A DNA stretch of 64,000 nt from Haloactinomyces albus (GCF_031458135.1 NZ_JAVDXW010000001.1:3286001-3350000), one strand, 5' to 3'. Counted from the stretch's first letter, positions 8,205-19,784 are shown. Program-made: numbers and translations. Notes: generated from the sequence alone by a model not told the origin.

Positions 8205-9008
8205 ATGTCCGCTCCCACCACCACCGCCGCCGGCCGTGCACGGCTGTCCGTACGCACCCTGCGCACCGACCGGTGGTGGCTGCCACCGTTGGCCACGTTC
8301 CTCGGCCTGTCGGCGTTCGTGGTGTACGGCCTGGTCCGCACGTTCATGAACCAGTGGTACTGGGTACCGGAATACCACTACCTGGCGCCGTTCTTCTCGC
8401 CGTGCCTCAGTGACAGCTGCGTGCCGGGGTCGAGCCACTTCGGTACGCCGATTCCCGCGCTCCCGTCGTGGATTCCGCCGCCGGTGTTCGTGCTGCCGTT
8501 CGTGCTCGGATTCCGTCTGACCTGCTATTACTATCGCAAGGCCTATTACCGTTCGTTCTGGGCGTCACCGCCTGCCTGCGCCGTCACCGAACCGCACAGC
8601 CGCTATACCGGTGAGACACGGTTGCCGCTGATCCTGCAGAACGTGCACCGGTACTTCTTCTACGCGGCGATCCTGGTCGCCGCGATCCTCACCTACGACA
8701 CGGCGATCGCCTTCCAGGGACGTGCCGGGGGCTTCGGGATCGGACTGGGCACCATTCTGATGGTGATCAACGTGGTGCTGCTGTGGCTGTACACGCTCTC
8801 CTGCCACTCCTGTCGCCACCTCGTCGGCGGCCGGATCAACCATTTCTCCCGGCATCCGGTGCGGTACTGGATGTGGACGAAGGTGAGCAGGCTCAACGGC
8901 AGGCACATGCAGTTGGCCTGGGCGTCGTTGATCTCGGTGGCGCTCGTGGATCTGTACGTGATGCTCATCGCCGCCGGCGCCTTCGCGGACCCCAGATTGC
9001 TCAACTAA
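8205..9008 (+). CDS. sdhC: succinate dehydrogenase membrane anchor subunit (Sdh1 type)
   Basis: 267 residues; the ATG directly follows an in-frame GTG and is preferred. About five membrane helices are visible (residues 25-45, 95-112, 140-170, 180-205, 235-262). The protein resembles the single large anchor of the mycobacterial Sdh1 complex (Rv0249c-like) rather than the separate small SdhC/SdhD pair. Histidines in ILQNVHRYFFY and in SCHSCRHLVGG are candidate heme or quinone-site residues. It should bind the SdhAB dimer and pass electrons to menaquinone. It also carries a cysteine pair in the first large loop (SPCLSDSC) and a CHSC motif. Confidence 0.82.
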   Translation: MSAPTTTAAGRARLSVRTLRTDRWWLPPLATFLGLSAFVVYGLVRTFMNQWYWVPEYHYLAPFFSPCLSDSCVPGSSHFGTPIPALPSWIPPPVFVLPFVLGFRLTCYYYRKAYYRSFWASPPACAVTEPHSRYTGETRLPLILQNVHRYFFYAAILVAAILTYDTAIAFQGRAGGFGIGLGTILMVINVVLLWLYTLSCHSCRHLVGGRINHFSRHPVRYWMWTKVSRLNGRHMQLAWASLISVALVDLYVMLIAAGAFADPRLLN

Positions 9009-9105
9009 GCAGCGCACGCGCACACACATCGCAGGCGCACCGGCCCGAATACGGCACGGACACCCGAATACGACAGGCACAACCCGCGAGGAGTCGAGAC
9101 ACGAC

Positions 9106-11034
9106 ATGGTGGAGATCGAACGGCACGACTACGACGTGATCGTGATCGGTGCCGGAGGTGCGGGCCTGCGTGCCGCGATCGAGACACGGATGCGGGGACT
9201 GCGCACCGCGGTGGTGTGCAAGTCCCTGTTCGGCAAGGCCCACACGGTGATGGCCGAAGGCGGCATCGCGGCGTCGATGGGCAACGTGAACTCCCGCGAC
9301 GACTGGCAGGTGCACTACCGCGACACCATGCGCGGCGGGAAATTCCTGAACAACTGGCGCATGGCCGAGCTACATGCCAAGGAGGCCCCACAGCGGGTCT
9401 GGGAACTGGAGACCTACGGAGCACTGTTCGACCGCACCGGGGACGGACGGATCAGTCAGCGCAACTTCGGCGGCCACGAGTACCCGAGGCTCGCGCACGT
9501 CGGTGACCGCACCGGGCTGGAGCTGATCCGTACGCTGCAGCAGAAGATCGTCTCCCTGCAGCAGGACGACTACACCGAGCACGGCGATTACGAGGCGCGT
9601 CTGCGGGTGTTCGCCGAGTGCACCGTGACCGAACTGCTGCTCGATTCCGGTCGAATCGCGGGTGCTTTCGGCTACTGGCGGGAGAACGGCCGGTTCATCC
9701 GGCTGCACGCGCCGGTGGTCGTGCTGGCCACCGGCGGCATCGGCAAGTCGTTCAAGGTCACGTCGAACTCCTGGGAGTACACCGGCGATGGGCATGCGCT
9801 TGCGCTGCGCGCGGGCGCTTCGCTGATCAACATGGAGTTCGTGCAGTTTCACCCGACGGGGATGGTCTACCCGCCCAGTGTCAAGGGCATCCTGGTCACC
9901 GAGTCCGTGCGGGGCGACGGCGGTGTGCTGCGCGACTGCGAGGGCCGCCGATTCATGTTCGATTACATCCCCGAGGTGTTCAAGGACTCCTACGCCGACA
10001 GCGAGCAGGAGGCCGACCGCTGGTACTCCGATCCGGACAGCAACCGGCGACCGCCCGAGCTGCTGCCGCGTGACGAGGTGGCGCGGGCGATCAACAACGA
10101 GGTCAAGGAGGGCCGTGGTACCCCGCACGGCGGGGTGTACCTGGATGTGGCCAGCAGGTTGTCGACCGAGGAGATCAAGCGGCGGTTGCCGTCCATGCAT
10201 CACCAGTTCAGGGAACTCGCCGATGTGGACATCACCGCGGAGAAGATGGAGGTCGGTCCGACCTGTCACTACGTGATGGGCGGGGTCGAGGTCGATCCGG
10301 ACACGGCCGCCTCCCGAGTGCCGGGTCTGTTCGCCGCCGGAGAGGTGGCAGGAGGAATGCACGGCTCCAACCGGCTCGGTGGGAACTCGCTGTCCGATCT
10401 GTTGGTGTTCGGCAGACGGGCCGGACTCGGTGCGCAGGAGTACCTGCAGCAGCTCGGGGCGAACCGGCCGGAGGCCTCGCAGTCGGACGTGGACGCGGCG
10501 GCGCGGCGTGCGCTGGCGCCGTTCGACGCCGGTGAATCCGCCACGGCGGAGAACGCCTACACGCTGCACGCCGAACTGCAGCAGGTCATGAACGATCTGG
10601 TCGGCATCATCCGGCGTGAGGACGAGATCCGGTCGGCGCTGGAGCTGCTGGCCGACCTCAAACGCCGGGCGGGCGACCTCGCGGTGCTGGAGGGCAACCG
10701 GCAGTTCAATCCCGGCTGGCACCTCGCCTTGGACATGGCCAACATGCTGCTGGTCAGCGAGTGTGTCGCGAAGGCGGCTGTGCGCCGTACGGAGAGTCGC
10801 GGCGGCCACACGCGGGACGATCACCCCGAGATGGATCCGACGTGGCGACGCACGTTGCTGACGTGCTCCTGGCGCCAGGACGAGATCGAGGTCACCGATC
10901 AGGAGCAGACACCGATACGGGAGGACCTGCTCGGGCTCTTCGAGCTCGAGGAACTGCGCAAGTACTTCACGGAGGACGAACTGGCCGGACTCCGGGACGG
11001 TTCACCGCCGAAAGCCGTGAGTCACGAGCCGTGA
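9106..11034 (+). CDS. sdhA: succinate dehydrogenase flavoprotein subunit
   Basis: 642 residues. The FAD-binding Rossmann motif is DVIVIGAGGAGLRAAIE at 10-26, and His46 in GKAHTVMAEGGIAA is the residue expected to hold FAD covalently. Substrate-site blocks include EFVQFHPTGMVYP, TESVRGDGG and the C-terminal-domain HGSNRLGGNSLSDLLVFGRRAG. It oxidises succinate to fumarate, and with SdhB and the anchor forms complex II at the membrane. The length and the 98-base gap after the anchor fit an Sdh1-type operon. A GTG to SdhB spacing of 54 bases suggests one transcript. Confidence 0.95.
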   Translation: MVEIERHDYDVIVIGAGGAGLRAAIETRMRGLRTAVVCKSLFGKAHTVMAEGGIAASMGNVNSRDDWQVHYRDTMRGGKFLNNWRMAELHAKEAPQRVWELETYGALFDRTGDGRISQRNFGGHEYPRLAHVGDRTGLELIRTLQQKIVSLQQDDYTEHGDYEARLRVFAECTVTELLLDSGRIAGAFGYWRENGRFIRLHAPVVVLATGGIGKSFKVTSNSWEYTGDGHALALRAGASLINMEFVQFHPTGMVYPPSVKGILVTESVRGDGGVLRDCEGRRFMFDYIPEVFKDSYADSEQEADRWYSDPDSNRRPPELLPRDEVARAINNEVKEGRGTPHGGVYLDVASRLSTEEIKRRLPSMHHQFRELADVDITAEKMEVGPTCHYVMGGVEVDPDTAASRVPGLFAAGEVAGGMHGSNRLGGNSLSDLLVFGRRAGLGAQEYLQQLGANRPEASQSDVDAAARRALAPFDAGESATAENAYTLHAELQQVMNDLVGIIRREDEIRSALELLADLKRRAGDLAVLEGNRQFNPGWHLALDMANMLLVSECVAKAAVRRTESRGGHTRDDHPEMDPTWRRTLLTCSWRQDEIEVTDQEQTPIREDLLGLFELEELRKYFTEDELAGLRDGSPPKAVSHEP

Positions 11035-11088
11035 GCGTGAGTCGCAAACCGCGAGCCGCCAGACCGTGGAGGAGGAAGGACCGGCGTA

Positions 11089-11847
11089 ATGGGATACCAG
11101 GCACATTTCCGGGTGTGGCGCGGCGATGCCGACTCCGGTGGGCTGCGTGATTACACCGTCGAGGTCAACGAGGGGGAGGTCGTCCTCGACATCCTGCACC
11201 GATTGCAGGCCACCCAATGCCCGGACCTGGCGGTGCGGTGGAACTGCAAGGCCGGAAAGTGCGGTTCCTGTTCGGCCGAGGTCAACGGGCGTCCGAGGCT
11301 GACGTGCATGACGCGGATGTCGACGTTCACCGAGGGCGAGACGGTCACCGTCACGCCGATGCGCACGTTTCCCGTCATCAAGGATCTCGTGTGCGACGTG
11401 TCCTACAACTACGTCAAGGCCAGGGAGGTGCCGTCCTTCCGACCTCCGGAGGGCGTGGAGCCGGGGGAGTACCGGATGCAGCAGGTGGACGTGCAGCGCT
11501 CCCAGGAGTTCCGCAAGTGCATCGAGTGCTTCCTGTGCCAGGACACGTGCCACGTCATCCGCGATCACGAGGAGAACAAGGAGGCCTTTTCCGGCCCCCG
11601 CTATCTGATTCGTGTCGCCGAACTGGAGATGCATCCGCTGGACAGCCACGAACAGGCCGGAGGTGACCGCGCCGAGGAGGCGCGTGGTGACCACGGTCTC
11701 GGCCTGTGCAACATCACCAAGTGCTGCACCGATGTCTGTCCCGAGCACATTCGGATCACCGACAACGCACTGATCCCGTTGAAGGAGCGCGTCGCCGATC
11801 GCCGCTACGACCCGATCCTGCGGTTCTTCCGCCGCAAGCAGGACTGA
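11089..11847 (+). CDS. sdhB: succinate dehydrogenase iron-sulfur subunit
   Basis: 252 residues. The N-terminal ferredoxin domain has the [2Fe-2S] cysteines in WNCKAGKCGSCSAEV and a fourth Cys in RLTCMTR. The C-terminal domain has CIECFLCQDTCHV and CNITKCCTDVCPEH for the [4Fe-4S] and [3Fe-4S] centres. It carries electrons from the flavin to quinone. The order anchor-flavoprotein-FeS matches the Sdh1 locus. A perfect 52-base palindrome begins 7 bases after the stop and likely ends the transcript. Confidence 0.95.
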   Translation: MGYQAHFRVWRGDADSGGLRDYTVEVNEGEVVLDILHRLQATQCPDLAVRWNCKAGKCGSCSAEVNGRPRLTCMTRMSTFTEGETVTVTPMRTFPVIKDLVCDVSYNYVKAREVPSFRPPEGVEPGEYRMQQVDVQRSQEFRKCIECFLCQDTCHVIRDHEENKEAFSGPRYLIRVAELEMHPLDSHEQAGGDRAEEARGDHGLGLCNITKCCTDVCPEHIRITDNALIPLKERVADRRYDPILRFFRRKQD

Positions 11848-11853
11848 GTCGGA

Positions 11854-11905
11854 ACAGCGCGGGATTTTTGCAGTTTCGCGCGAAACTGCAAAAATCCCGC
11901 GCTGT
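11854..11905. terminator. 52-base perfect palindrome, bidirectional terminator
   Basis: Every base pairs around the centre between 11879 and 11880. Each arm holds CAGCGCGGGA, a run of five T (or A) and GCAGTTTCGC. It sits between the convergent sdhB and cupin genes, so the GC stem followed by T run would end transcription from both sides. Its core TTTCGCGCGAAA recurs at 18943 and 35203. Confidence 0.75.
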
Positions 11906-11947
11906 CGAGGGGCGTGCGCACGCTCCGTCGGCTGAGTGCCCGCGTTG

Positions 11948-12766
11948 TCAGGTCAGCTTGATCTGGCGGTTCACGTCCTTGTAGAGCAGGTACCGGAACT
12001 TGCCCGGTCCGCCTGCATAGCAGGCCTGCGGGCAGAAGGCCCGCAGCCACATGAAGTCGCCCGCTTCGACCTCGACCCAGTCGTCGTTGAGCCGATACAC
12101 CGCCTTGCCCTCGAGCACGTAGATACCGTGCTCCATCACGTGCGTTTCGGCGAACGGAATGACGGCACCGGGCTCGAAAGTCACGATGTTGACGTGCATG
12201 TCATGGGCGAGATCGTCCGGGTCGACGAACCGTGTGGTCGCCCAGGTTCCGTTCGTGTCGGGCATCGGCGTGGGCTCGATGTCCTGTTCCTGAACGGCGA
12301 ACGCCTTGGGGGTGTACCCCTCGAGCGGCTCGTATGGTTTGCGGACCCACTGGAAACATGCCCGCTCGTCGGACTCGTTGGCCACCGACCAGTTCGCCCC
12401 GGCCGGGAGGTAGGCGTACCCGCCGGGCGTGAGGTGGTGATTTTCCCCCTCGATGGCCACGTGCAGGTTACCTTCGAGGAGAAAGAGCACGGACTCGACG
12501 CCGCTTTCGGGCTCGGGCTCCGTGCTCCCGCCACCGGCCGATACCTCGACGATGTACTGCGCGAACGTGGTGGCGAAGCCCTGGACGGGCTTGGCGAGGA
12601 TCCACGCGCGCGTACGGTTCCAGCCCGGCAGGTTACTGGTCACGATGTCGCGTAGTACGCCACGAGGGATGACCGTGTACGCCTCGGTCACGACGGCGCG
12701 ATCGGTCAGCAGCGTGGACTGCGAGGGAAGGCCACCCTCGGGGGCGTAGTACGTCGGCTCGCTCAA
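11948..12766 (-). CDS. allE: (S)-ureidoglycine aminohydrolase-like bicupin
   Basis: 272 residues from a TTG start chosen because AGGAG lies 6 bases before it (GACAGGAGTTCCCGTTG); the frame stays open further upstream but without a ribosome site. Two cupin domains are seen. The second holds FAETHVMEHGIYVLEGKAVY, matching the manganese-binding ETHxxEHGxYxLxG of AllE/YlbA, and the end KFRYLLYKDVNRQIKL matches the family. The enzyme releases ammonia from ureidoglycine in purine (allantoin) catabolism. No allantoinase or allantoicase gene is nearby, so its pathway partners must lie elsewhere. Confidence 0.85.
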   Translation of the reverse strand: MSEPTYYAPEGGLPSQSTLLTDRAVVTEAYTVIPRGVLRDIVTSNLPGWNRTRAWILAKPVQGFATTFAQYIVEVSAGGGSTEPEPESGVESVLFLLEGNLHVAIEGENHHLTPGGYAYLPAGANWSVANESDERACFQWVRKPYEPLEGYTPKAFAVQEQDIEPTPMPDTNGTWATTRFVDPDDLAHDMHVNIVTFEPGAVIPFAETHVMEHGIYVLEGKAVYRLNDDWVEVEAGDFMWLRAFCPQACYAGGPGKFRYLLYKDVNRQIKLT

Positions 12767-12980
12767 CGGGAACTCCTGTCCTGCTCGTGACGAATCCACG
12801 TGCTGCCGGGTGCGGTGCCACCGCCAGGGCGCATCGCGCACGGGATACTGCGACACAAGCAGGGTAGACGACCTGACCTCCTGGAGTACACCTTTTGTTG
12901 AAGTTGCTGCTGAGGAGGCTGCGAAAGAGGATGGTTGCACATCCTTGCCCGCCGGAAGCCGCGCTCCGGCGGTGACGACG

Positions 12981-13877
12981 TCAGCGCGTTTGTTCGTCAC
13001 TCCTGCTCTGCAGTTGCTGGTTACGAGAGCTGAAGGACCGCCCCAGTCGCGCCACTTCCTGCTCCATCCGAGGCATGAGCTTTCGCGTCGTCGGCAGCAT
13101 CAGGCGGCTCATGAGCCGGGAGGCAGGCAGGTTGCGCAGCCAGTGCATGAGCATGATCGAGCGCGGCACATAAATCCGGCGAGCGCGGCGCTCGATCCCG
13201 TCGGCGAACGCGCGGCCGCATTGCTGCACGGTCGTGGTGGAGCGCATCGGCCACGGCAGTCGCCGCCGCATCTCGCGGAAGGAGGGCAGGTCCTCGCCGG
13301 CATCGCGCACGAGGTCGGTGTCGATCCAGGAGGGGTGAGCGCTGCCGACCGCCACTCCGTGGTGGGCAAGCTCGGAGTTCAGTGCGCTGGCCAGGGCCTC
13401 GGCGCCGGCCTTGCTGGCGGTGTAGGCGCCCATCCCGCCGATCGGGGCGAACGCCGAGAGCGAGGAAACCACCAGCAGATAACCACGCCGCTCGATGACG
13501 TGCGGCAGCGCGGCCCGCGCGGTGTGGAACACACCGTTGATGTTCACGTCGATGGTCTTGGTGAAGGCGTGCGGATCGTGGTCGCGCACGGTGCCGAAAG
13601 GAGCCACCCCGGCGTTGGCGACCACCACGTCGATGCCGCCGAACTGTCCGACCGTCGCTTCGATTGCTGCTTCGATCGAGGTCGGGTCGGTCACATCGGC
13701 CTCGAACCAGGCGTGCCCCTCACCCAGTTCGGCCGCCACCGTTGCGAGCTCGCCGGGCTCCAAGCCGATCAGTGCGATTCGGGCTCCGCGGCGAGCCAGC
13801 TCCCGGGCGGTCTCCGCGCCGATTCCTCTCGCGGCACCGGTGATGACGACGACTTTGCCGGACAGCTGCATCGGCAT
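12981..13877 (-). CDS. SDR-family oxidoreductase
   Basis: 298 residues; the ATG at 13877 has GAGGGA six bases before it, while the earlier in-frame GTG sits directly on that site. Cofactor motif ITGAARGIG, NAG motif (VVVANAGVA), catalytic Ser in VVSSLSAFAP and YTASKAG (Tyr, Lys) make it an intact NAD(P)-dependent short-chain dehydrogenase of the classical type. After residue 220 it has a basic C-terminal extension with a possible amphipathic helix (RSIMLMHWLRNLPASRLMSRL), as in lipid- or membrane-associated SDRs of actinomycetes. Substrate unknown. Confidence 0.88.
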   Translation of the reverse strand: MPMQLSGKVVVITGAARGIGAETARELARRGARIALIGLEPGELATVAAELGEGHAWFEADVTDPTSIEAAIEATVGQFGGIDVVVANAGVAPFGTVRDHDPHAFTKTIDVNINGVFHTARAALPHVIERRGYLLVVSSLSAFAPIGGMGAYTASKAGAEALASALNSELAHHGVAVGSAHPSWIDTDLVRDAGEDLPSFREMRRRLPWPMRSTTTVQQCGRAFADGIERRARRIYVPRSIMLMHWLRNLPASRLMSRLMLPTTRKLMPRMEQEVARLGRSFSSRNQQLQSRSDEQTR

Positions 13878-13932
13878 GGGCACTCCCTCGACTCACGCTG
13901 ACGGACGCTTCGACGGCGAGCGTCCGCTTCCT

Positions 13933-13955
13933 GAGTTACCCATAGTAGGTTACTC
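13933..13955. promoter_or_regulatory. imperfect inverted repeat upstream of the SDR gene
   Basis: GAGTTACC, seven bases, GGTTACTC: eight-base arms with one mismatch, 56 bases upstream of the SDR start. It is AT-richer than its surroundings and is a candidate repressor site (TetR-like spacing). Only the symmetry supports it. Confidence 0.3.
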
Positions 13956-14043
13956 AAGCGTAAAGTAAAGGGTGTTTCCGTGCGGGCTGCGCTGACCGGC
14001 GTCGCGGGTGTGATCGGCGCCGTGGCCTACGGAGTGCCGCGCG

Positions 14044-14673
14044 TCAGATCTCGCTTTGAAGCTGCCGCAGCTGCTGGATCTCGGCTCGGCGGCTGTCCGC
14101 GATCTTCTCGGCCACCGAGCGCAATTGCGGGGCGTTGCCCTTGTTGATCTCAACCATGGCGGCGTCCAGGACATCCTGCTCGTGGGCCAGCATGGATTTG
14201 ATCCACAGCGGCCCGAACTGGCCCTGCTGGGCCTCCTCCAGCTTGCGGAGCTGCTCGGTAAAGCCCACGTTCGGCACCTGCGCGTCCTCGCCCGGGCCGA
14301 CGTCATGCGGCGAGACGCCGGACTGCCCGTGGTCACGCAGCCAGTTCCGGATCTCCTCGATCTGCGGCCCGTGGGTGCGCTCGAACTGATGCGCCAGTTC
14401 CGTGATCCGTTCCCGGCCTGCATTGGAGATGGCGACCTCCAGCAGCTGCAGATCCACCTCGCGAAGGGCGAGCATTTCCTGGGCGAACTGGATGTCGGTG
14501 TTGAGATTTCGGGTCTCGTCGCCGTCCTGGGGACTCTCCGCGGGCGCGATGGCGCTGGGCGGCGGTGGGGTTCCCGGGGCGGGCGGCATGGGGCTGGGGT
14601 CTTCCGACGGACTGCAGCCTGCGAGTGCGATGCCGGCAGCCGCCAGCGCGCCGATGATCGTGCTCTTGCGCAC
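14044..14673 (-). CDS. DUF305-family lipoprotein
   Basis: 209 residues from GTG. A lipoprotein signal (KSTIIGALAAAGIALAGC) puts the acylated cysteine at residue 20; a proline/serine linker follows to about residue 50. The remainder is a helical DUF305 domain with two repeats beginning DIQFAQEMLALREVDLQLLE and LWIKSMLAHEQDVLDAA. Typical DUF305 proteins have HH pairs in these helices, thought to bind metal (often copper); here they read RE and HE. It is expected at the outer face of the membrane. A single gene, divergent from ctaD. Confidence 0.75.
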   Translation of the reverse strand: MRKSTIIGALAAAGIALAGCSPSEDPSPMPPAPGTPPPPSAIAPAESPQDGDETRNLNTDIQFAQEMLALREVDLQLLEVAISNAGRERITELAHQFERTHGPQIEEIRNWLRDHGQSGVSPHDVGPGEDAQVPNVGFTEQLRKLEEAQQGQFGPLWIKSMLAHEQDVLDAAMVEINKGNAPQLRSVAEKIADSRRAEIQQLRQLQSEI

Positions 14674-15090
14674 CGTTGCTTCGCCTCCGGGGTGGTGGTT
14701 GTGTCCGAGGGTCCCGCTCGATCGGCTTCCTGCGCCGATTGCCTCGATGCGTGCTGCGGACCACGGACCTGGGCTTTCCCGCAGGGGGTACCCACGGGAC
14801 TGTTTCCTGTAGCCTAACCCGCCTTTTTTCGGGCAATCATGCGGATTCGTCCTGCCTCGCAGGCGCGCTCGAGCATGTCAGGTGGCTCTCATCCTCGGTG
14901 ACCGAATGTGGCCCGATGTCTAGGGTGACTACGGCCCGGTCGCGGAACCGCGAAGCGGCCGGACTACTATCCGCAGACGGCAGCGATCGTGACCATCTTT
15001 CAGGTCGGGCTGCCGAGACAACTGACCGGCCCACCCGGGCCGGCGGGCTCGAACCGGGTCCGGAACGCATGAGGCAGTGCAGGAGGCACC
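14674..15090. other. 417-base divergent gap between the DUF305 gene and ctaD
   Basis: No supported gene. It must hold promoters for both divergent genes. The only clear signals are the ribosome sites: GGAGG before the DUF305 GTG and AGGAGG before the ctaD GTG. No strong inverted repeat was found. Confidence 0.4.
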
Positions 15091-16869
15091 GTGACGGCCG
15101 TCGCGCCACAGCCGATCGCCACGCGCCCATATCCGGTGCGCAATACGTCCAGGGGTTCCGCTGTGCTGCGGTTGCTCCGCACCACGGACCCCAAGCAGAT
15201 CGGGATCCTTTACCTGGTCACTTCGATGTCCTTCTTCCTGGTCGGCGGCCTGATGGCCATGCTGATGCGGGGCGAGCTCGCGGTGCCGGGGCTGCAGTTT
15301 CTGAGTAACGAGCAGTACAACCAGTTGTTCACCATGCACGGCACGATCATGCTGCTGCTGTATGCGACGCCGGTTCTGTTCGGCTTTGCCAACTACATCC
15401 TGCCGCTGCAGATCGGCGCTCCCGATGTCGCCTTCCCCCGGCTCAACTCGTTCTCGTACTGGCTGTACCTGTTCGGCGGGCTCACCGTGGTCGCGGGCTT
15501 TCTCGCGCCCGGCGGTGCGGCCGACTTCGGCTGGTTCGCCTACACCCCCCTGTCGAACAGCATCTACTCGCCGGGTATCGGTGCGGACCTGTGGATCTCG
15601 GGCTTGCTCGTCAGTGGCCTGGGCACGATCCTCGGTGGGGTCAACATGGTCACCACCGTGGTCTGCATGCGCGCACCGGGCATGACGATGTGGCGGATGC
15701 CGATCTTCACCTGGAACATCCTGGTGACCAGCGTGCTGATCCTCATGGCGTTCCCGATCCTGACCGCCGCGCTGGCGGGATTGCTGGCGGACCGGCACCT
15801 GGGTGCGCACGTGTTCGACCCCGCCAACGGCGGCGTGATCCTGTGGCAGCACCTGTTCTGGTTCTTCGGCCACCCCGAGGTCTACATCGTCGCGCTGCCG
15901 TTCTTCGGCATCGTCACCGAGATCTTCCCCGTGTTCAGCCGCAAGCCACTGTTCGGCTACACCGGCCTGATCTATGCCACCCTGGGCATCGCCGCCCTGT
16001 CGGTGGTCGTGTGGGCCCACCACATGTACGCCACCGGCGCGGTGCTGCTGCCGTTCTTCGCCTTCACCACGTTTTTGATCGCCATTCCCACGGGCATGAA
16101 GTTCTTCAACTGGATCGGCACCATGTGGCGCGGCCAGCTCACCTTCGAGACGCCGATGATCTTTTCCATCGGCTTCCTGGTGACCTTCCTGTTCGGCGGC
16201 CTCACCGGTGTGCTGCTGGCCGCCCCGCCGCTGGACTTCCACGTTTCGGACTCGTACTTCGTGGTCGCGCACTTCCACTACGTGCTCTACGGCACCATCG
16301 TGTTCGCCACCTTCGCCGGGATCTACTTCTGGTTCCCGAAGTTCACCGGGCGGATGATGGACGAGCGGCTGGGCAAGCTGCACTTCTGGTTGACGTTCCT
16401 CGGTTTCCACACGACGTTCCTCGTCCAGCACTGGCTGGGCAACGAGGGCATGCCCCGGCGCTACGCCGACTACCTGCCCAGTGACGGGTTCACCACGCTG
16501 AACATGATCTCCACCGCGGGTGCGTTCCTCCTGGGCGTGTCGATGCTGCCGTTTTTGTGGAACGTGTTCAAAAGCTACCGCTACGGCGAGATGGCCACCG
16601 TCGACGACCCGTGGGGCTACGGCAACTCGCTGGAGTGGGCGACCTCCTGCCCGCCGCCGCGGCACAACTTCACCGAACTGCCCCGCATCCGCTCGAACCG
16701 TCCGGCCTTCGAGCTGCACTATCCGCACATGTCCGAACGGATGCGCCTGGAGGCCCATGTCGGCCTGACCGGCAAGCCCCTGGCTCACGCGGCGGCGCCC
16801 TCCGAGAACGCTGCACAGCTCACGGTTCCGCCGGAGCAGGGCGGCGACCGGGACCCGCGGGAGAAGTGA
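15091..16869 (+). CDS. ctaD: cytochrome c oxidase subunit I
   Basis: 592 residues from GTG with AGGAGG seven bases upstream. Twelve membrane helices. The metal ligands are visible: heme a histidine in [12 protein letters not shown], CuB His and the cross-linked Tyr in [12 protein letters not shown], the CuB pair in [11 protein letters not shown] and heme a3/a histidines in [12 protein letters not shown]. It is the catalytic subunit of the aa3 oxidase, working with the bc1 complex in a supercomplex in actinomycetes. As in many actinobacteria it stands apart from the other cta genes. A strong terminator follows. Confidence 0.96.
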   Translation: MTAVAPQPIATRPYPVRNTSRGSAVLRLLRTTDPKQIGILYLVTSMSFFLVGGLMAMLMRGELAVPGLQFLSNEQYNQLFTMHGTIMLLLYATPVLFGFANYILPLQIGAPDVAFPRLNSFSYWLYLFGGLTVVAGFLAPGGAADFGWFAYTPLSNSIYSPGIGADLWISGLLVSGLGTILGGVNMVTTVVCMRAPGMTMWRMPIFTWNILVTSVLILMAFPILTAALAGLLADRHLGAHVFDPANGGVILWQHLFWFFGHPEVYIVALPFFGIVTEIFPVFSRKPLFGYTGLIYATLGIAALSVVVWAHHMYATGAVLLPFFAFTTFLIAIPTGMKFFNWIGTMWRGQLTFETPMIFSIGFLVTFLFGGLTGVLLAAPPLDFHVSDSYFVVAHFHYVLYGTIVFATFAGIYFWFPKFTGRMMDERLGKLHFWLTFLGFHTTFLVQHWLGNEGMPRRYADYLPSDGFTTLNMISTAGAFLLGVSMLPFLWNVFKSYRYGEMATVDDPWGYGNSLEWATSCPPPRHNFTELPRIRSNRPAFELHYPHMSERMRLEAHVGLTGKPLAHAAAPSENAAQLTVPPEQGGDRDPREK

Positions 16870-16925
16870 CGCTCGACATAGCCCCACACCGCACTGTTGT
16901 GTAAAGGTGGGACGAGCTCGACGGT

Positions 16926-16963
16926 GAGCCCCGGTGGACGGCTACGGCCGTCCACCGGGGCTC
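16926..16963 (+). terminator. intrinsic terminator after ctaD
   Basis: A perfect 17-bp stem (GAGCCCCGGTGGACGGC with its complement) closes on the loop TACG and is followed by GCTTTCGTTC. It lies 57 bases after the ctaD stop and before serB. Confidence 0.85.
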
Positions 16964-16981
16964 GCTTTCGTTCGGGCGTGA

Positions 16982-18927
<1,946 letters not shown>

Positions 18928-18936
18928 GCGTGGTTT

Positions 18937-18960
18937 TTGCAGTTTCGCGCGAAACTGCAA
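18937..18960. terminator. palindrome of the TTTCGCGCGAAA family, terminator-like
   Basis: 24 bases of perfect symmetry (TTGCAGTTTCGC and complement), preceded by GGTTT and followed by TTTTTGCTCTTTTC. It lies between convergent genes (Pr6Pr and the TetR regulator) and shares its core with the elements at 11854 and 35198. Confidence 0.7.
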
Positions 18961-19029
18961 TTTTTGCTCTTTTCGGGGGACACCGATGTCGGATCGTGTA
19001 GTGGCTCGGACCGGCGGTTTCGTTCGTGG

Positions 19030-19782
19030 TCAGTGGGTGCTTCGCTCGGCTGCTGCGGGGCCGGGCCGATCCAGTCCTGCGGCGAGCTCGGTGATTGCCC
19101 GGTCGACCTCCACGCGCAGGGCCTCCATGGGTGGTGTGTCGCCCGAGCCTGCGGCTTGGTCGAGCCACCGGTCGAGGACGACGCGTAGCGCTGTCAGTGC
19201 CGCTGCTGCGCACAGCCCCGGGTAGACGGCGCTGCGGCCGGATCCGGGCTCGTGCGGGGCCTCGGCCGGAGGCGGCGTGGGGGATTCGGTCGGTTCGTCG
19301 TCGAGGTCGATGCGCTCGGTGATGGCGTCGGCGAGTGCTTTCTCCTGTGCGGCGAACACGGCCAGCTGCTGGGGTACCAGCGATGGTGACTGCCGGATCA
19401 ACCGCAGTGCCTCGACGTGATCGCGACTGGCTGCGTCGCTCTGGTCCATGACGACGAGCACCGCTTCGCGGATCGCCTGCAGCACCGATTCGGTGCGCGG
19501 CCGGGCACGGAACTCCGCGATGAGCGCTTCGGCCCCGGCCGACGCGACGGCCACCACCGCTTCCTCCTTACTGGAGTAGTGGTTGAAGAAGGTTCGCAGA
19601 GCGATGTCGGCTTCGGCGGAGATCTGTTCGACGGTGACGTTCTCGACGCCGTGACGCAGGGACAGGTGCAGGGCTGCTTCTCGTACGGCGGTCCGGGTGG
19701 CCAGTTTCTTTCGTTCGCGGCGCCCCATCGCCGGTGCTGTGTCACCGGGAGCGGCGGTGCGGGGTGGCACGCTCGGCGGCAT
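19030..19782 (-). CDS. TetR-family regulator paired with P450
   Basis: 250 residues from an ATG only 2 bases after the P450 stop codon, so the two genes form an operon. The N-terminal DNA-binding domain is standard: RRERKKLATRTAVREAAL, then VENVTVEQISAEADIALRTFFNHYSSKEEAV. The ligand domain is followed by an acidic, proline-rich loop (ERIDLDDEPTESPTPPPAE) before the last helices. It probably represses its own operon from the TGCAC-type repeat in the promoter region and responds to the P450 substrate or a related small molecule. Confidence 0.85.
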   Translation of the reverse strand: MPPSVPPRTAAPGDTAPAMGRRERKKLATRTAVREAALHLSLRHGVENVTVEQISAEADIALRTFFNHYSSKEEAVVAVASAGAEALIAEFRARPRTESVLQAIREAVLVVMDQSDAASRDHVEALRLIRQSPSLVPQQLAVFAAQEKALADAITERIDLDDEPTESPTPPPAEAPHEPGSGRSAVYPGLCAAAALTALRVVLDRWLDQAAGSGDTPPMEALRVEVDRAITELAAGLDRPGPAAAERSTH

Positions 19783-19784
19783 GG

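Noticed and set aside
9370-10824. 484-residue minus-strand frame over sdhA
   Set aside because: Shadow of the flavoprotein gene; Arg/His/Pro-rich with no motif.
14929-16887. 652-residue minus-strand open frame across ctaD
   Set aside because: It is antisense to an unmistakable cytochrome oxidase gene, very rich in Arg/His/Gln and without any domain.
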